Source: a virus. Taken from it: a stretch of 43,334 nucleotides of DNA. Location: positions 1 through 43,334 of IMG/VR virus record IMGVR_UViG_3300033571_014677; one strand, written 5' to 3'. The notes beneath the pieces are model-generated. The model was not told where the DNA came from. It searched no databases and saw only the letters and a list, made by a program, of their open reading frames with translations. Positions 26,606 through 34,963 of this stretch are shown here, one piece after another (the stretch's first letter is position 1; every line of letters begins with the position of its first letter). The position numbers and the translations under genes were made by a program.

Positions 26606-29386
26606 ATGCCACAGATTAACATATTAAATATTTTACAAGGAGATAATCAATCTACTATAGTTGATAAACTCAATTATAATTTTGATCAAATCCTAAGTGC
26701 AGGGGGAGGACCTCAAGGATCCCAAGGATTAATAGGACCAACAGGACCAATAGGACCTCAAGGGCCTCAAGGAGTACAAGGAGCTCAAGGTCCGTCAGGA
26801 ACTAAATGGTTCGTACAGGAAGCACAACCAGCTTCCGGGGGAATAACAGGATCTAATCCTTGGACATATCCAACTCTAGGAGACTATTGGTTAGATCCAG
26901 ATTCTGCAAACCAGGACGTTTATGTTTTTACTGCTACTGGATGGGTTAATACCGGATATGGTTTAGCTGCTGGAGAGTTATTTCAAAAAGTAACACCTAT
27001 AAATATTATTGGTAGTGCTACTGGACAAGCAGTACTATTTGCTGGTGCTACTTCATCGGATAAAACTCTAGTTCTATCAGATTCAAGTATAAGTGAATAC
27101 ACCCCAGGTGGAACTGCAATAGATAATTTAAATTTTGAGAATTCTAAATTAAAAATTGCAACAAAAGATGATAGAACAAAACTTATAAGTTTTGGAAGAT
27201 CTAGTTACGATGTCACTCCTGGAGGATCAGGAGGATTAAATAGTAATTATAATCCTTATTTCTCTTGGGATTTATCCGTTAATCCTTCAGGAGGTTCTGG
27301 AGCAGGAATAGGATTTTATGGTATTAATTTTACAAATCCTAAAGGATCTATCGGAATTATTTCTAATGGAGCTACAGCAGAATCTGGTATTAATATGCAA
27401 AGTACTAGTGAGATCTCTGCACAATCTTCTTCAGATAATATAGTTCTTAAAACTTCTTCTATAAATAAGGGTACTTTTATAGATGCTAGTACTAATGGAG
27501 GATTTTTAGAATTATCTAATAATACATCCACACCATCTAATCAATCATTAGCACCTCTTTTTGCAAATTCTACAGGAGTTGGTATAGGATTAGGAACGGG
27601 CCAATTTAAACAAACTGATAACGATTCTAGAAGACTTGCAGTTAGGGGAAATATGAGTATTGGTAAAACTCTTTCTACTCATACAACAGGGATTTTTATA
27701 GGAGGTCCTACTGCTAACAATTATAATAAAGGATCACTTTTTGTAGAGGGTAGAGCAGGATTTGGATATCCTAATCCTACAGGAGATGATCTGGGATTAT
27801 TTTCGTATACCGGGCCTAATGAAAGTCTATCTTTTTTCCCTGCTTCTTGGATAACTGGATTAGATAATGGTCCTGTATTACAGATTAAAAATAGAGGATT
27901 TACTGGGGGTACCCTAGGAAAAGCACAAGGGAGAACTGTTATAGGAGAGGGTTTATTTAATTGGGCATTTGATAGTGGTACATTTGGTACTAGATATTCT
28001 GGGATTTTTTCTGATATAGCTCAAACAGTATACATTGATCCAGGTACGGGAGCATTTATTCCAACTACTTCTGCGATTAGTTATCAGCATAGAATGACTA
28101 GCTCTGGTGTAACTGGGTCTGATGAGACTGTATTTATTGTTAGTACTTATTTTACAGGAGCTACATCATCATATTCAACAACAGGAATAGCAGGAAGAAC
28201 TCTAATACAGACCAGAAACTCCAATAGATTATTAGAAATAATGTCTAACGGAACAGGAGGTCCTAATAGAGTTAATATGGGGTCAAATAGTTCTACGATG
28301 TTGAGTGTAGTTGGGCCATCTGGAGGTCCAACGGGAGGAGTTATCATAGGAGCTTCAGCTTCAAGTTATTCAACCACTCAAGGAGCATTAACTGGATCTA
28401 CTTTTGCTTTCGGGACAAACTTAACCGGAGGATCTTTTATAAGAAATTTTTCGAATCATAGTTTATATGTTACTGGATGTCAAACCATAGGATCTTCTGA
28501 TCCTAGATCTTTATTTAATCAAGGAGCAACTAGTAGCGGTAAAGCAGTAGGCGGAAATTCTTTACTTAAGATTTCTAGAAATCTATACTCAAATACTCTT
28601 AGCATTCCTGGATTTAAAGGGTCTGCGCCAGTTGTTATAGCAACAGGGGATTATCCCAATAATTACCCTAATGGATTAGAAATAACCTCTGTTATATCTT
28701 CCAAACCAAATGAAATATCTTCTACAAAAAATAGATCCGTTGCTATAGCGGTAGGTGCTACCACTGTCCTATCTACAGCAGTTACAACAACTCCCTCTTC
28801 AGATCCTATAGGATTTTTTGTTAGCGATACAGGAAGGAATGTAGCTATAGGAACTGAAATAAATGATTCCCTAGCTTTATCTGTTTTAGGTCCTGTTGGT
28901 GTAACTGGGGAGGTTAATATAAGAGGAGATGTTAGTGTTACTGGAGGTGTATCTATAGTAGATCCTTTGAGCGTTACTGTTAGAAGCTCTGTTCTTTTCC
29001 CTCCTGGCGCACCTGCTGGCAAATATAATGGTTCAGCTGAAGTGTGGTTAACCCCAACGGGAAATCAAACAACTGCATATGACTTCGACGAGGAGCCTTT
29101 TGATAGATTTTTAACTATAACTATGGCTTCTAGTGGATCCGGTGCTGCTACTAGGGCAAGAATTGTAGTTTCAGTTGAAACCTCTCCTGGATCTAATACT
29201 TTTGGATTAATCTATAGGAATATGCAAGATGCTTTCAGTACTTTGCCTCCAATAATAATACCAGCTAACTGTAAATATCGTGTATCTTTTGATGGTATTT
29301 TATATGAATGGGATTCTACACCTCTGCCCCCTTATCAGTTTTATGCAACAGTATCAATAGCTTACAGAAAAATAGGAAAAACATAA
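26606..29386 (+). CDS. Tail fibre with N-terminal collagen-like segment
   Basis: This 926-aa protein has an N-terminal module (INILNILQGDNQSTIVDKLN, then YNFDQILSA) resembling the N-terminus of the protein encoded at 14340. Residues 35-65 are a collagen-like run of ten Gly-x-y triplets with GPQ, GSQ, GLI, GPT and GPI units. The remainder is Gly/Ser/Thr-rich beta sequence with repeated NTGTG-type turns, fitting a long fibre shaft and tip. The C-terminus ends FYATVSIAYRKIGKT. Phage collagen-like segments are known to form trimeric coils. The next gene's ATG overlaps its stop by 1 nt (TAATG). Confidence 0.75.
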   Translation: MPQINILNILQGDNQSTIVDKLNYNFDQILSAGGGPQGSQGLIGPTGPIGPQGPQGVQGAQGPSGTKWFVQEAQPASGGITGSNPWTYPTLGDYWLDPDSANQDVYVFTATGWVNTGYGLAAGELFQKVTPINIIGSATGQAVLFAGATSSDKTLVLSDSSISEYTPGGTAIDNLNFENSKLKIATKDDRTKLISFGRSSYDVTPGGSGGLNSNYNPYFSWDLSVNPSGGSGAGIGFYGINFTNPKGSIGIISNGATAESGINMQSTSEISAQSSSDNIVLKTSSINKGTFIDASTNGGFLELSNNTSTPSNQSLAPLFANSTGVGIGLGTGQFKQTDNDSRRLAVRGNMSIGKTLSTHTTGIFIGGPTANNYNKGSLFVEGRAGFGYPNPTGDDLGLFSYTGPNESLSFFPASWITGLDNGPVLQIKNRGFTGGTLGKAQGRTVIGEGLFNWAFDSGTFGTRYSGIFSDIAQTVYIDPGTGAFIPTTSAISYQHRMTSSGVTGSDETVFIVSTYFTGATSSYSTTGIAGRTLIQTRNSNRLLEIMSNGTGGPNRVNMGSNSSTMLSVVGPSGGPTGGVIIGASASSYSTTQGALTGSTFAFGTNLTGGSFIRNFSNHSLYVTGCQTIGSSDPRSLFNQGATSSGKAVGGNSLLKISRNLYSNTLSIPGFKGSAPVVIATGDYPNNYPNGLEITSVISSKPNEISSTKNRSVAIAVGATTVLSTAVTTTPSSDPIGFFVSDTGRNVAIGTEINDSLALSVLGPVGVTGEVNIRGDVSVTGGVSIVDPLSVTVRSSVLFPPGAPAGKYNGSAEVWLTPTGNQTTAYDFDEEPFDRFLTITMASSGSGAATRARIVVSVETSPGSNTFGLIYRNMQDAFSTLPPIIIPANCKYRVSFDGILYEWDSTPLPPYQFYATVSIAYRKIGKT
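26708..26797 (+). repeat. Collagen-like Gly-x-y repeat region
   Basis: Ten consecutive G-x-y triplets with frequent P and Q at x and y (for example GPQ, GVQ, GAQ) begin at residue 35 of the fibre protein. At DNA level the repeat is ggacctcaa-like and imperfect. Triplet length is short compared with many phage collagen-like regions. Confidence 0.85.
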
Positions 29387-29592
29387 TGGATAAAGATTGG
29401 TTCATACAAAGATACTCGAAAATACATTCAGATTTAAATAAATTGGAAAATGAAATTGATGAGCATTTAAAAAATAAAAAAGATCTTATTAATGAGGATA
29501 AAAAACTCGAGGATCTAAAGGGAAGAATTATAGAAACTATAGTTCTTTTAAATAAAACTAGAGAAGATGAAAGAAGAATCTTTAATTACTAA
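29386..29592 (+). CDS. Small charged helical protein
   Basis: This is a 68-aa protein when read from the ATG at 29386, which overlaps the fibre stop by one base (TAATG); a longer reading from 29308 lies inside the fibre gene and is rejected. The sequence is highly charged and helical, beginning MDKDWFIQRYSKIHSDLNKL and containing NEIDEHLKNKKDL and RIIETIVLLNKTREDE, which suggests a coiled coil. There is no signal or membrane segment. It overlaps the start of the next membrane-anchored gene by 26 nt (29567-29592), so the two are likely translated together. Confidence 0.75.
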   Translation: MDKDWFIQRYSKIHSDLNKLENEIDEHLKNKKDLINEDKKLEDLKGRIIETIVLLNKTREDERRIFNY

Positions 29593-30364
29593 AATTTTAA
29601 AAAGGAAAGACATTTTACTCCTAGCAGTAATAGCTATTCTTTGTTTATTGTTGTTTAGACAGTGCGATAGCAATTTAGATCTTAAGTCTCAGATTGAGAT
29701 ACAAAATATGAATTTGGATGCGTTAAAAGACACTGTACGACTTCAAAAAAATAAAGCTGGAGAAGATACCTACGTTAGAAAAACTCTTTTAGCTGATAAG
29801 AATAGTTTAGAAAAATTAAATAAGGATCTAAAGGATGAACTTGATAAACAAAAAGGTAAGGTTATAGTAATTGAAAAAGTTGTAACAGAGACTAAAGTAG
29901 ATACCCAATATGTTAATAATTATTTGAGTTCATATGGAAATAATAAATTTAGTCTAGACTGGAAATATGATTCTACATTTTCTGTTAATAATTACAGAAA
30001 GTTTTCAGGAAAGAGCTTCTTTATTGTAGACACTTTAAATAATAAAGTTTTACCAGGAATAACTAGGATAGATCAAGACGAAATGGGATTCTCTTTTGTC
30101 ACTGGACTTAGAGAAAAAGATAAATCGTTAGAGATCTTTGTAACTCCTAAATATCCAGGAATGAAAGTTACTCAGATAGAGGGAGCTGTTATAGATCCCT
30201 ATAAATCTGATGTTCTTAAAAAGATGTTTCCTAATAAGAAATTTTCTGTTGGACCCTACGTTGGAGTTGGTATAGGATCAGGATACGGATTAAATGGACA
30301 ACCCGTTACTGGGGCATTCTTTAATATCGGTGTGGGTATTCAATATTCCATCATTAAATTTTAA
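29567..30364 (+). CDS. Inner-membrane-anchored coiled-coil protein with beta-barrel-like C-terminus
   Basis: This 265-aa protein has a single N-terminal membrane segment at about residues 16-30 (ILLLAVIAILCLLLF), preceded by KILKRK, so the body is predicted to face the periplasm. Residues about 38-115 form a long charged coiled coil. Residues about 225-265 are Gly-rich with alternating aromatic/hydrophobic residues (FSVGPYVGVGIGSGYG, then AFFNIGVGIQYSIIKF) and end in Phe, resembling an outer-membrane beta strand. This arrangement would fit a single-gene spanin that joins inner and outer membranes in lysis, or a common Bacteroidota phage/prophage membrane family. No endolysin or holin is visible nearby. 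It overlaps the preceding small gene by 26 nt. Confidence 0.65.
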   Translation: MKEESLITKILKRKDILLLAVIAILCLLLFRQCDSNLDLKSQIEIQNMNLDALKDTVRLQKNKAGEDTYVRKTLLADKNSLEKLNKDLKDELDKQKGKVIVIEKVVTETKVDTQYVNNYLSSYGNNKFSLDWKYDSTFSVNNYRKFSGKSFFIVDTLNNKVLPGITRIDQDEMGFSFVTGLREKDKSLEIFVTPKYPGMKVTQIEGAVIDPYKSDVLKKMFPNKKFSVGPYVGVGIGSGYGLNGQPVTGAFFNIGVGIQYSIIKF

Positions 30365-30378
30365 TTGATATATAATTC

Positions 30379-32697
30379 ATGTCTTACACATCTACACAAA
30401 GATTTATAAAGCTAGGAAGCTATTTATTAATGGAGTATAATTATACTACGGCTCCTACTCCTGAAATTTATTACGTAAACACAGGAGTACCTGCTGTTGG
30501 ATATGAAAAAATAACAAATGGATATTTTGACGGAGCTGTTCAAATACTTAACAATCCATCATCAGAAGCAACAACAGGTAATGTTAGGGATCTTAGCGTT
30601 GTTCAGGTTGATAAAAATAGGTTCGTAACATTGGATAACGACTATTTAGTACCATATCTAGATACGGATCCTAAGCTTACATCAGTCAATAATCTACCAG
30701 TAGTTTTTCCTTCTAATATCGGGGTTTATTATGACTCAGTAAAATTCCACATAGTATCAGGATACAATTTTGATAATATAGATGGTATAATATTACAGGG
30801 ACAGTACCAAGAAAGAACAGGAAAAAAAGCCACAATATTTCAAAGAATTGTAGAGAGAGGAGATGCAACAACAACAGTTCTTAATCCTAATCCTATCTAT
30901 CTAGGAGGTGCTCTTTATGATCATTATGTAGAGATAAAGATCCCTGCATATGCTAATATGGTTTACGAATTTGATATATTAGCTAATACACCTGCACAAG
31001 CAAGTACTTTAGCTGCTAAAATATCCTCAGATGGTAACGGATTTCTAAGAGATGCTCCTATACAATTTACCCTATACGAAATAAACGATACGGTTCTTAA
31101 AAATGGATATGAGAATTATATAGCTCAGATAAGGAATCAGGTTTCTATATTTCCTAAAGACAATTTTTCTTCACTTGCTGCAGTTATACAAGAAAATTCA
31201 TTCTATAACTATTTAGAATTCTATCCTACATGGGAGGGAAATTTCTTAGAGGATTTTTTAAATGCCGAAGGTAAGGTAGGAAACGTTTATTATGTAATAA
31301 ATGAGATAGAGGTGAAAGAGCAGGTTGGATTAAATTATATAACTACTTATAATTTTTCAAATACACAAACTCAGGATTTTAATGCTCCTAATATATTTAG
31401 GCCTATATTGATAAATCCTTTGACAACATCTTTTGTCGTTAATTATACGATGAGATTGGTTAATAAGGGAAATCAAAATCAGATAATAAGAAGATCCTCG
31501 TTTAGCTCATTTGACGTAAATAAATATGGAAGGGAGAATAATGTAATATCACTAACTACTGGAGCTTATGCACAGAAGGTTTATAATAAAATAATACAGG
31601 CTCCTAATGTTATATCTGGAGGGGTTATGCCTAATCCGGCAGCTCCTATTGAAAAGAGAATACCAGTTTTTTATAAGGATAATAATATTTCGATAACTAA
31701 AGAAACATTAGTTATCGATAAAAATGGGAATCTAATTTCTGAAACATCAGTACCTGATGCAACACAGATATTCGGACAAGGAAGGGCTAAGGTTGTTTTA
31801 GATCCTTTTGATAATTTTTATAAATTCACTGTGTATAATTACAAAGATGGTACTTCACCAGAGATACTAGATTTAGGAACATCCTTGACTTATTATATGG
31901 TTTTTCTAGATAATACTGGACAGAGCGTAAAGGTCGAAAATATAAAAAATAAAACCACAGTTTCTAACCCAACTTCAGGACAGATATCATTTAAAGTAGT
32001 TGAAAGTAATTCTAAAAAAATATTGGGTTTTACATCTAGGGATTTTTATATAGTATCAAAAACCCCTGATGGAGTAGAGACTAAAATGTATTCCGGATCG
32101 TGGGAAACACAATCAGAATTTACTATAAGAACATCTTCTGTAAGTAGCACTTCTATATCTCCTACTACGGGGGTAACTGGACCTACAGTAACAACAACAG
32201 AGATATCTTCTACTGGAACGACCGGAACAAATTCTAATATTAATAAGGGAGATCAGATAATTTCTAAAGTTCCTATTACTAAAATAATTAAGAAGATAAA
32301 ACCTTATTCACTAGGAAGCAGTTCAATTTTAAGTTTTAAACCAACCTCTCTAATTAATGCTACTGGAGGAATAGCAAGTAATAAATCTACAGTTAAAACA
32401 GTACCTCTTCAAAGCAGTAATCAGGTAAATAATATAAATACAGATTCTTTAGCAGATTCTATCTCAGGAAGGGAAGCACAAGGACTTGGTATAGAAAAGG
32501 TAATTAATTATTATTTTACACCTGGATCTCCTGGATCTAACTTATTTAAGGGAATTACTGCTTCACAATTTTTAACTGCTGCTTTACAGATACATCCTAA
32601 ACTTCCTAATGGATCGTTTGATAAGACTTATATTCAATATTGTAACGCTTTAAAGTTTCCTATAACTGATAATCCAGGAGAGATTAAAAGAAAATAA
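30379..32697 (+). CDS. Large beta-rich virion protein
   Basis: This 772-aa protein starts at an ATG directly after the element TTGATATATAATT. It is beta-rich with no enzyme motif. The N-terminal 380 residues hold repeated Tyr/Asn/Gly-rich strands. Residues about 500-575 have an Ig-like beta pattern (TYYMVFLDNTGQSVKVENI, then GQISFKVVESNSKKILGF). Residues about 580-620 are a Ser/Thr-rich linker (TSSVSSTSISPTTGVTGPT). A C-terminal globular portion ends PGEIKRK. The layout and its position between the spanin-like gene and the tube-fold gene suggest a baseplate or fibre-associated protein. Its exact function is unknown. Confidence 0.65.
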   Translation: MSYTSTQRFIKLGSYLLMEYNYTTAPTPEIYYVNTGVPAVGYEKITNGYFDGAVQILNNPSSEATTGNVRDLSVVQVDKNRFVTLDNDYLVPYLDTDPKLTSVNNLPVVFPSNIGVYYDSVKFHIVSGYNFDNIDGIILQGQYQERTGKKATIFQRIVERGDATTTVLNPNPIYLGGALYDHYVEIKIPAYANMVYEFDILANTPAQASTLAAKISSDGNGFLRDAPIQFTLYEINDTVLKNGYENYIAQIRNQVSIFPKDNFSSLAAVIQENSFYNYLEFYPTWEGNFLEDFLNAEGKVGNVYYVINEIEVKEQVGLNYITTYNFSNTQTQDFNAPNIFRPILINPLTTSFVVNYTMRLVNKGNQNQIIRRSSFSSFDVNKYGRENNVISLTTGAYAQKVYNKIIQAPNVISGGVMPNPAAPIEKRIPVFYKDNNISITKETLVIDKNGNLISETSVPDATQIFGQGRAKVVLDPFDNFYKFTVYNYKDGTSPEILDLGTSLTYYMVFLDNTGQSVKVENIKNKTTVSNPTSGQISFKVVESNSKKILGFTSRDFYIVSKTPDGVETKMYSGSWETQSEFTIRTSSVSSTSISPTTGVTGPTVTTTEISSTGTTGTNSNINKGDQIISKVPITKIIKKIKPYSLGSSSILSFKPTSLINATGGIASNKSTVKTVPLQSSNQVNNINTDSLADSISGREAQGLGIEKVINYYFTPGSPGSNLFKGITASQFLTAALQIHPKLPNGSFDKTYIQYCNALKFPITDNPGEIKRK

Positions 32698-32706
32698 AAG
32701 ATATAA

Positions 32707-33258
32707 ATGATATTAAATGCAAGGCAGAACGGATTTATATTTACGTTCCCTAAAGGATTTATTCTACCTGAGGTAGTTCAAAAATATGAAAAGTATATCA
32801 ATAGGATGCCTATACCTTATGATACGGTAGATACTTTTATAAATTCGACAATACAGCAGGTAAATTTTCCAACTCTAAGAACTATAGATACAGTAGAGCA
32901 AATAAGACCAGGAGGGTTTAAACAAACATACAAAAGTGCTACTACTCTTCAAAATTTAATACAAAGAGATTTTACTGTCACTTTTAAATTGGGTGAAGGC
33001 TTTATAAACTATTGGGTTCTTTATGAAAATATAATAAAATTTTTAGATTTTCAAAATCCGGAGGTATACCTTCCAGATTTTAGATTACTTCTTCTCGATA
33101 ATGACGGTGTTGTTATGGCTAGTGTTCTTTTACAACAACCTGTATATACTTCTCTTTCTGAAATTCAGCTAAATTATTCTAGCACAACCCCGCAGTTTAC
33201 AACTTTTAGTATAGGGTTTAAATGTAATTATGTTAATGTCAAACTTGAAATTGGATAG
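32707..33258 (+). CDS. Tail-tube-fold protein (gp19-like)
   Basis: This 183-aa protein has the size and beta-strand order of contractile-phage tube proteins (T4 gp19 family) and of the tube-fold hub proteins (T4 gp48/gp54). It contains an N-terminal strand (GFIFTFP), a central helix (EGFINYWVLYENIIKF), then the strand pair VVMASVLLQQPVYTSLSEIQ and FTTFSIGFKCNYVNVK, which matches the typical closing strands of the tube fold. The C-terminal 29 nt overlap the start of the resolvase gene. Whether it is the main tube or a baseplate hub cap cannot be told from sequence. Confidence 0.5.
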   Translation: MILNARQNGFIFTFPKGFILPEVVQKYEKYINRMPIPYDTVDTFINSTIQQVNFPTLRTIDTVEQIRPGGFKQTYKSATTLQNLIQRDFTVTFKLGEGFINYWVLYENIIKFLDFQNPEVYLPDFRLLLLDNDGVVMASVLLQQPVYTSLSEIQLNYSSTTPQFTTFSIGFKCNYVNVKLEIG

Positions 33259-33931
33259 AATTATTGGTATAGACTTCTCTTTAAACTCCCCTGGTTTTTG
33301 CGTTCTTGAAAAAGATAAATGTAGATGGATCAGTTTACATCGTACAAAAAATATTATAGATAAGATGTTAAAAAAGGAGGGATCTCCTTTTAAAATTTTA
33401 AATGATAATGTAAATTTTGATATAAACATTATCGAGAAAAAAGAATTTAAAGGCGAATATCATATAATAGAAAGAGATAAAATAATTAACGCTGTCTATT
33501 TTACAGAAAAAGTTATGGATATATTAAATCCATATTTAGATAATAATACAATAGTAGGAATGGAGGGACTATCATTTGGATCATCTGGTAATTCTTTAAT
33601 AGATATTTCAATGAATACTTCTTTGGTTAGATCATCTATAATAAAAATAATAGATCCTAATAATTTTTTTGTATTATCTCCTACTACTATTAAAAAATAT
33701 GCTTTGAAAGGTAATTCAAAGAAGGATGAATTATATAATGCTTTAATAGATAAAAAAATAGATGATGATAGAATTAAACCATTTTTGGAAGTTTTAAAAG
33801 AATATAAGGATTTATGGATTAAAGGTTCAAATAAGGTTGAAGGCCCTTGTTCTGATTTAGTTGATGCAACTTGGATATCCCTATTTGTAGAGGAAAATTT
33901 AGAGAAACTTTTATCTGGAAAGAAGATATAA
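33230..33931 (+). CDS. RuvC-like Holliday junction resolvase
   Basis: This 233-aa protein has the RuvC/RNase H-fold acidic core: D15 in IIGIDFSLNSPG, E112 in IVGMEGLSFGSSG, and D209/D212 in CSDLVDATW. These match the D, E, D, D layout that binds two magnesium ions for symmetric junction cleavage. Position in a block with SSB, primase, UvsY and UvsW supports a role in resolving replication and recombination intermediates before packaging. The start could be M1 at 33230 or M3 at 33236; both overlap the tube-fold gene. Identity with a specific phage resolvase family is not determined. Confidence 0.8.
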   Translation: MLMSNLKLDRIIGIDFSLNSPGFCVLEKDKCRWISLHRTKNIIDKMLKKEGSPFKILNDNVNFDINIIEKKEFKGEYHIIERDKIINAVYFTEKVMDILNPYLDNNTIVGMEGLSFGSSGNSLIDISMNTSLVRSSIIKIIDPNNFFVLSPTTIKKYALKGNSKKDELYNALIDKKIDDDRIKPFLEVLKEYKDLWIKGSNKVEGPCSDLVDATWISLFVEENLEKLLSGKKI

Positions 33932-33947
33932 GTATTAAATAATAAGT
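33929..33947 (+). promoter_or_regulatory. Candidate promoter before the ssDNA-binding protein gene
   Basis: TAAGTATTAAATAATAAGT spans the resolvase stop (TAA at 33929-33931) and the 40-bp gap that follows. TATTAAATAATAA at 33933-33945 is identical to 4395-4407. The ATG of the SSB gene lies 27 nt downstream of this element. A promoter here would let the abundant SSB be expressed separately from the genes upstream. Confidence 0.3.
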
Positions 33948-33971
33948 AATAATTTAAATAATTTAAGAATC

Positions 33972-34946
33972 ATGGAAGAAAATTTTGACATTTTTAATCT
34001 TGACAATGAAGCATTTGTTAAACAGGAAATTAAAAAAGACGAGGATGAGTTTATCTATAAACCTTATCCAGAATTAGGAAAAGATGGAGTTTATAAATCT
34101 TTAGTTAGATTTTTACCAAACATCACAAATCCAAAAAAATCTAAAATTCATCAGTACTACGTATGGTTAAAAGATCCAGTAGATGGTGCCAATCATAAAG
34201 CTATATGTCCTTCTACTGTAGGAAAAAAATCTATACTTAAGGATCTTTTTTGGAAACTTAAAAATTCTCCTTCGGCTAAAGATCAAGAAATTTCTAAAGC
34301 TTTTTCTAGGAAAGAGGATTTTTACTCATTAATACAAGTCGTTAAGGACGCTAACAGACCAGACTTAGAAGGAAAAATTATGATATTTAAGTTTGGTAGA
34401 AAGGTTAACGATATGATCGAGCAACAAATTAAGCCAGAATTTGGTAACCCTTCAAATCCTTATGATTTATTCGAGGGGAAAAACTTCGGAATACAGGTAA
34501 GAAAGGTTGGTGAATGGAATAATTATGATCTTTGTCAATTCGTTGGAGATAAAATGCCAATAATGATTGAAGGAGAAGCGGTTGAAAAAACAGAAGCTGG
34601 AAGAGAGATTGTAACAAAATATCTAAAAACTGGTCCTTTAGATCTTGATAAATATGACTATAATGATTGGTCAGACGAAGAATCTGAAAAAATTATGAGA
34701 ATTATCAGAAATACTATACCTGATGGAAGAATGGTTTCTGAGATTATAGGAGCTAGCGCAGATTCTAAAGGATCTTCATCTTCATCTTCACCTGCATCTT
34801 CAGTTGACGATTTTTACGAACAGGCTAACTCAAGAACTTCAACATCAAAAGGCGAAGAATCTGAGGAGGAAGATACTCCAGAACCTAAAAAATCAGCACC
34901 TAAAAAATCAGCACCTTCTTTGGATGATCTTTATAATGATCTATAA
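33972..34946 (+). CDS. 32: gp32-like ssDNA-binding protein
   Basis: This 324-aa protein matches T4 gp32 in layout. An N-terminal basic/acidic arm is followed by an OB-fold core containing HQYYVWLKDPVDGANHKAIC, then LIQVVKDANRPDLEGKIMIFK (equivalent to gp32's VVKDPAxPENEGKVFK), then FGIQVRKVGEWNNYD. The C-terminal tail is Ser-rich then acidic, ending DDLYNDL, which is the partner-binding tail type of gp32. The gp32 zinc ligands are not conserved: Cys79 and His75 stand alone, with no second Cys-x2-Cys. It coats single-stranded DNA during replication and recombination. Residues 305-314 hold a short PKKSA direct repeat in the linker. Confidence 0.85.
   Translation: MEENFDIFNLDNEAFVKQEIKKDEDEFIYKPYPELGKDGVYKSLVRFLPNITNPKKSKIHQYYVWLKDPVDGANHKAICPSTVGKKSILKDLFWKLKNSPSAKDQEISKAFSRKEDFYSLIQVVKDANRPDLEGKIMIFKFGRKVNDMIEQQIKPEFGNPSNPYDLFEGKNFGIQVRKVGEWNNYDLCQFVGDKMPIMIEGEAVEKTEAGREIVTKYLKTGPLDLDKYDYNDWSDEESEKIMRIIRNTIPDGRMVSEIIGASADSKGSSSSSSPASSVDDFYEQANSRTSTSKGEESEEEDTPEPKKSAPKKSAPSLDDLYNDL
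34884..34913 (+). repeat. 15-bp tandem repeat in the SSB linker
   Basis: CCTAAAAAATCAGCA occurs twice in tandem, followed by a partial third unit (CCT). It encodes PKKSAPKKSAP in the disordered linker before the acidic tail of the SSB. Such slippage-prone units can change linker length between isolates. Confidence 0.85.
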
Positions 34947-34963
34947 TATAACAATAGATTGTT

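Noticed and set aside
28663-29022. Minus-strand 119-aa open frame inside the collagen-containing fibre gene
   Set aside because: Shadow of a Gly/Thr-rich coding sequence; no motif and no separate leader.
29308-29385. Upstream extension of the 68-aa protein (94-aa reading)
   Set aside because: The extra 26 residues lie wholly within the fibre gene; ATG at 29386 forms a TAATG overlap typical of this genome.
29567-29666. Lipoprotein signal at Cys26 in the membrane-anchored protein
   Set aside because: The residues before Cys (IAIL) do not fit a normal lipobox, and the hydrophobic stretch continues past it.
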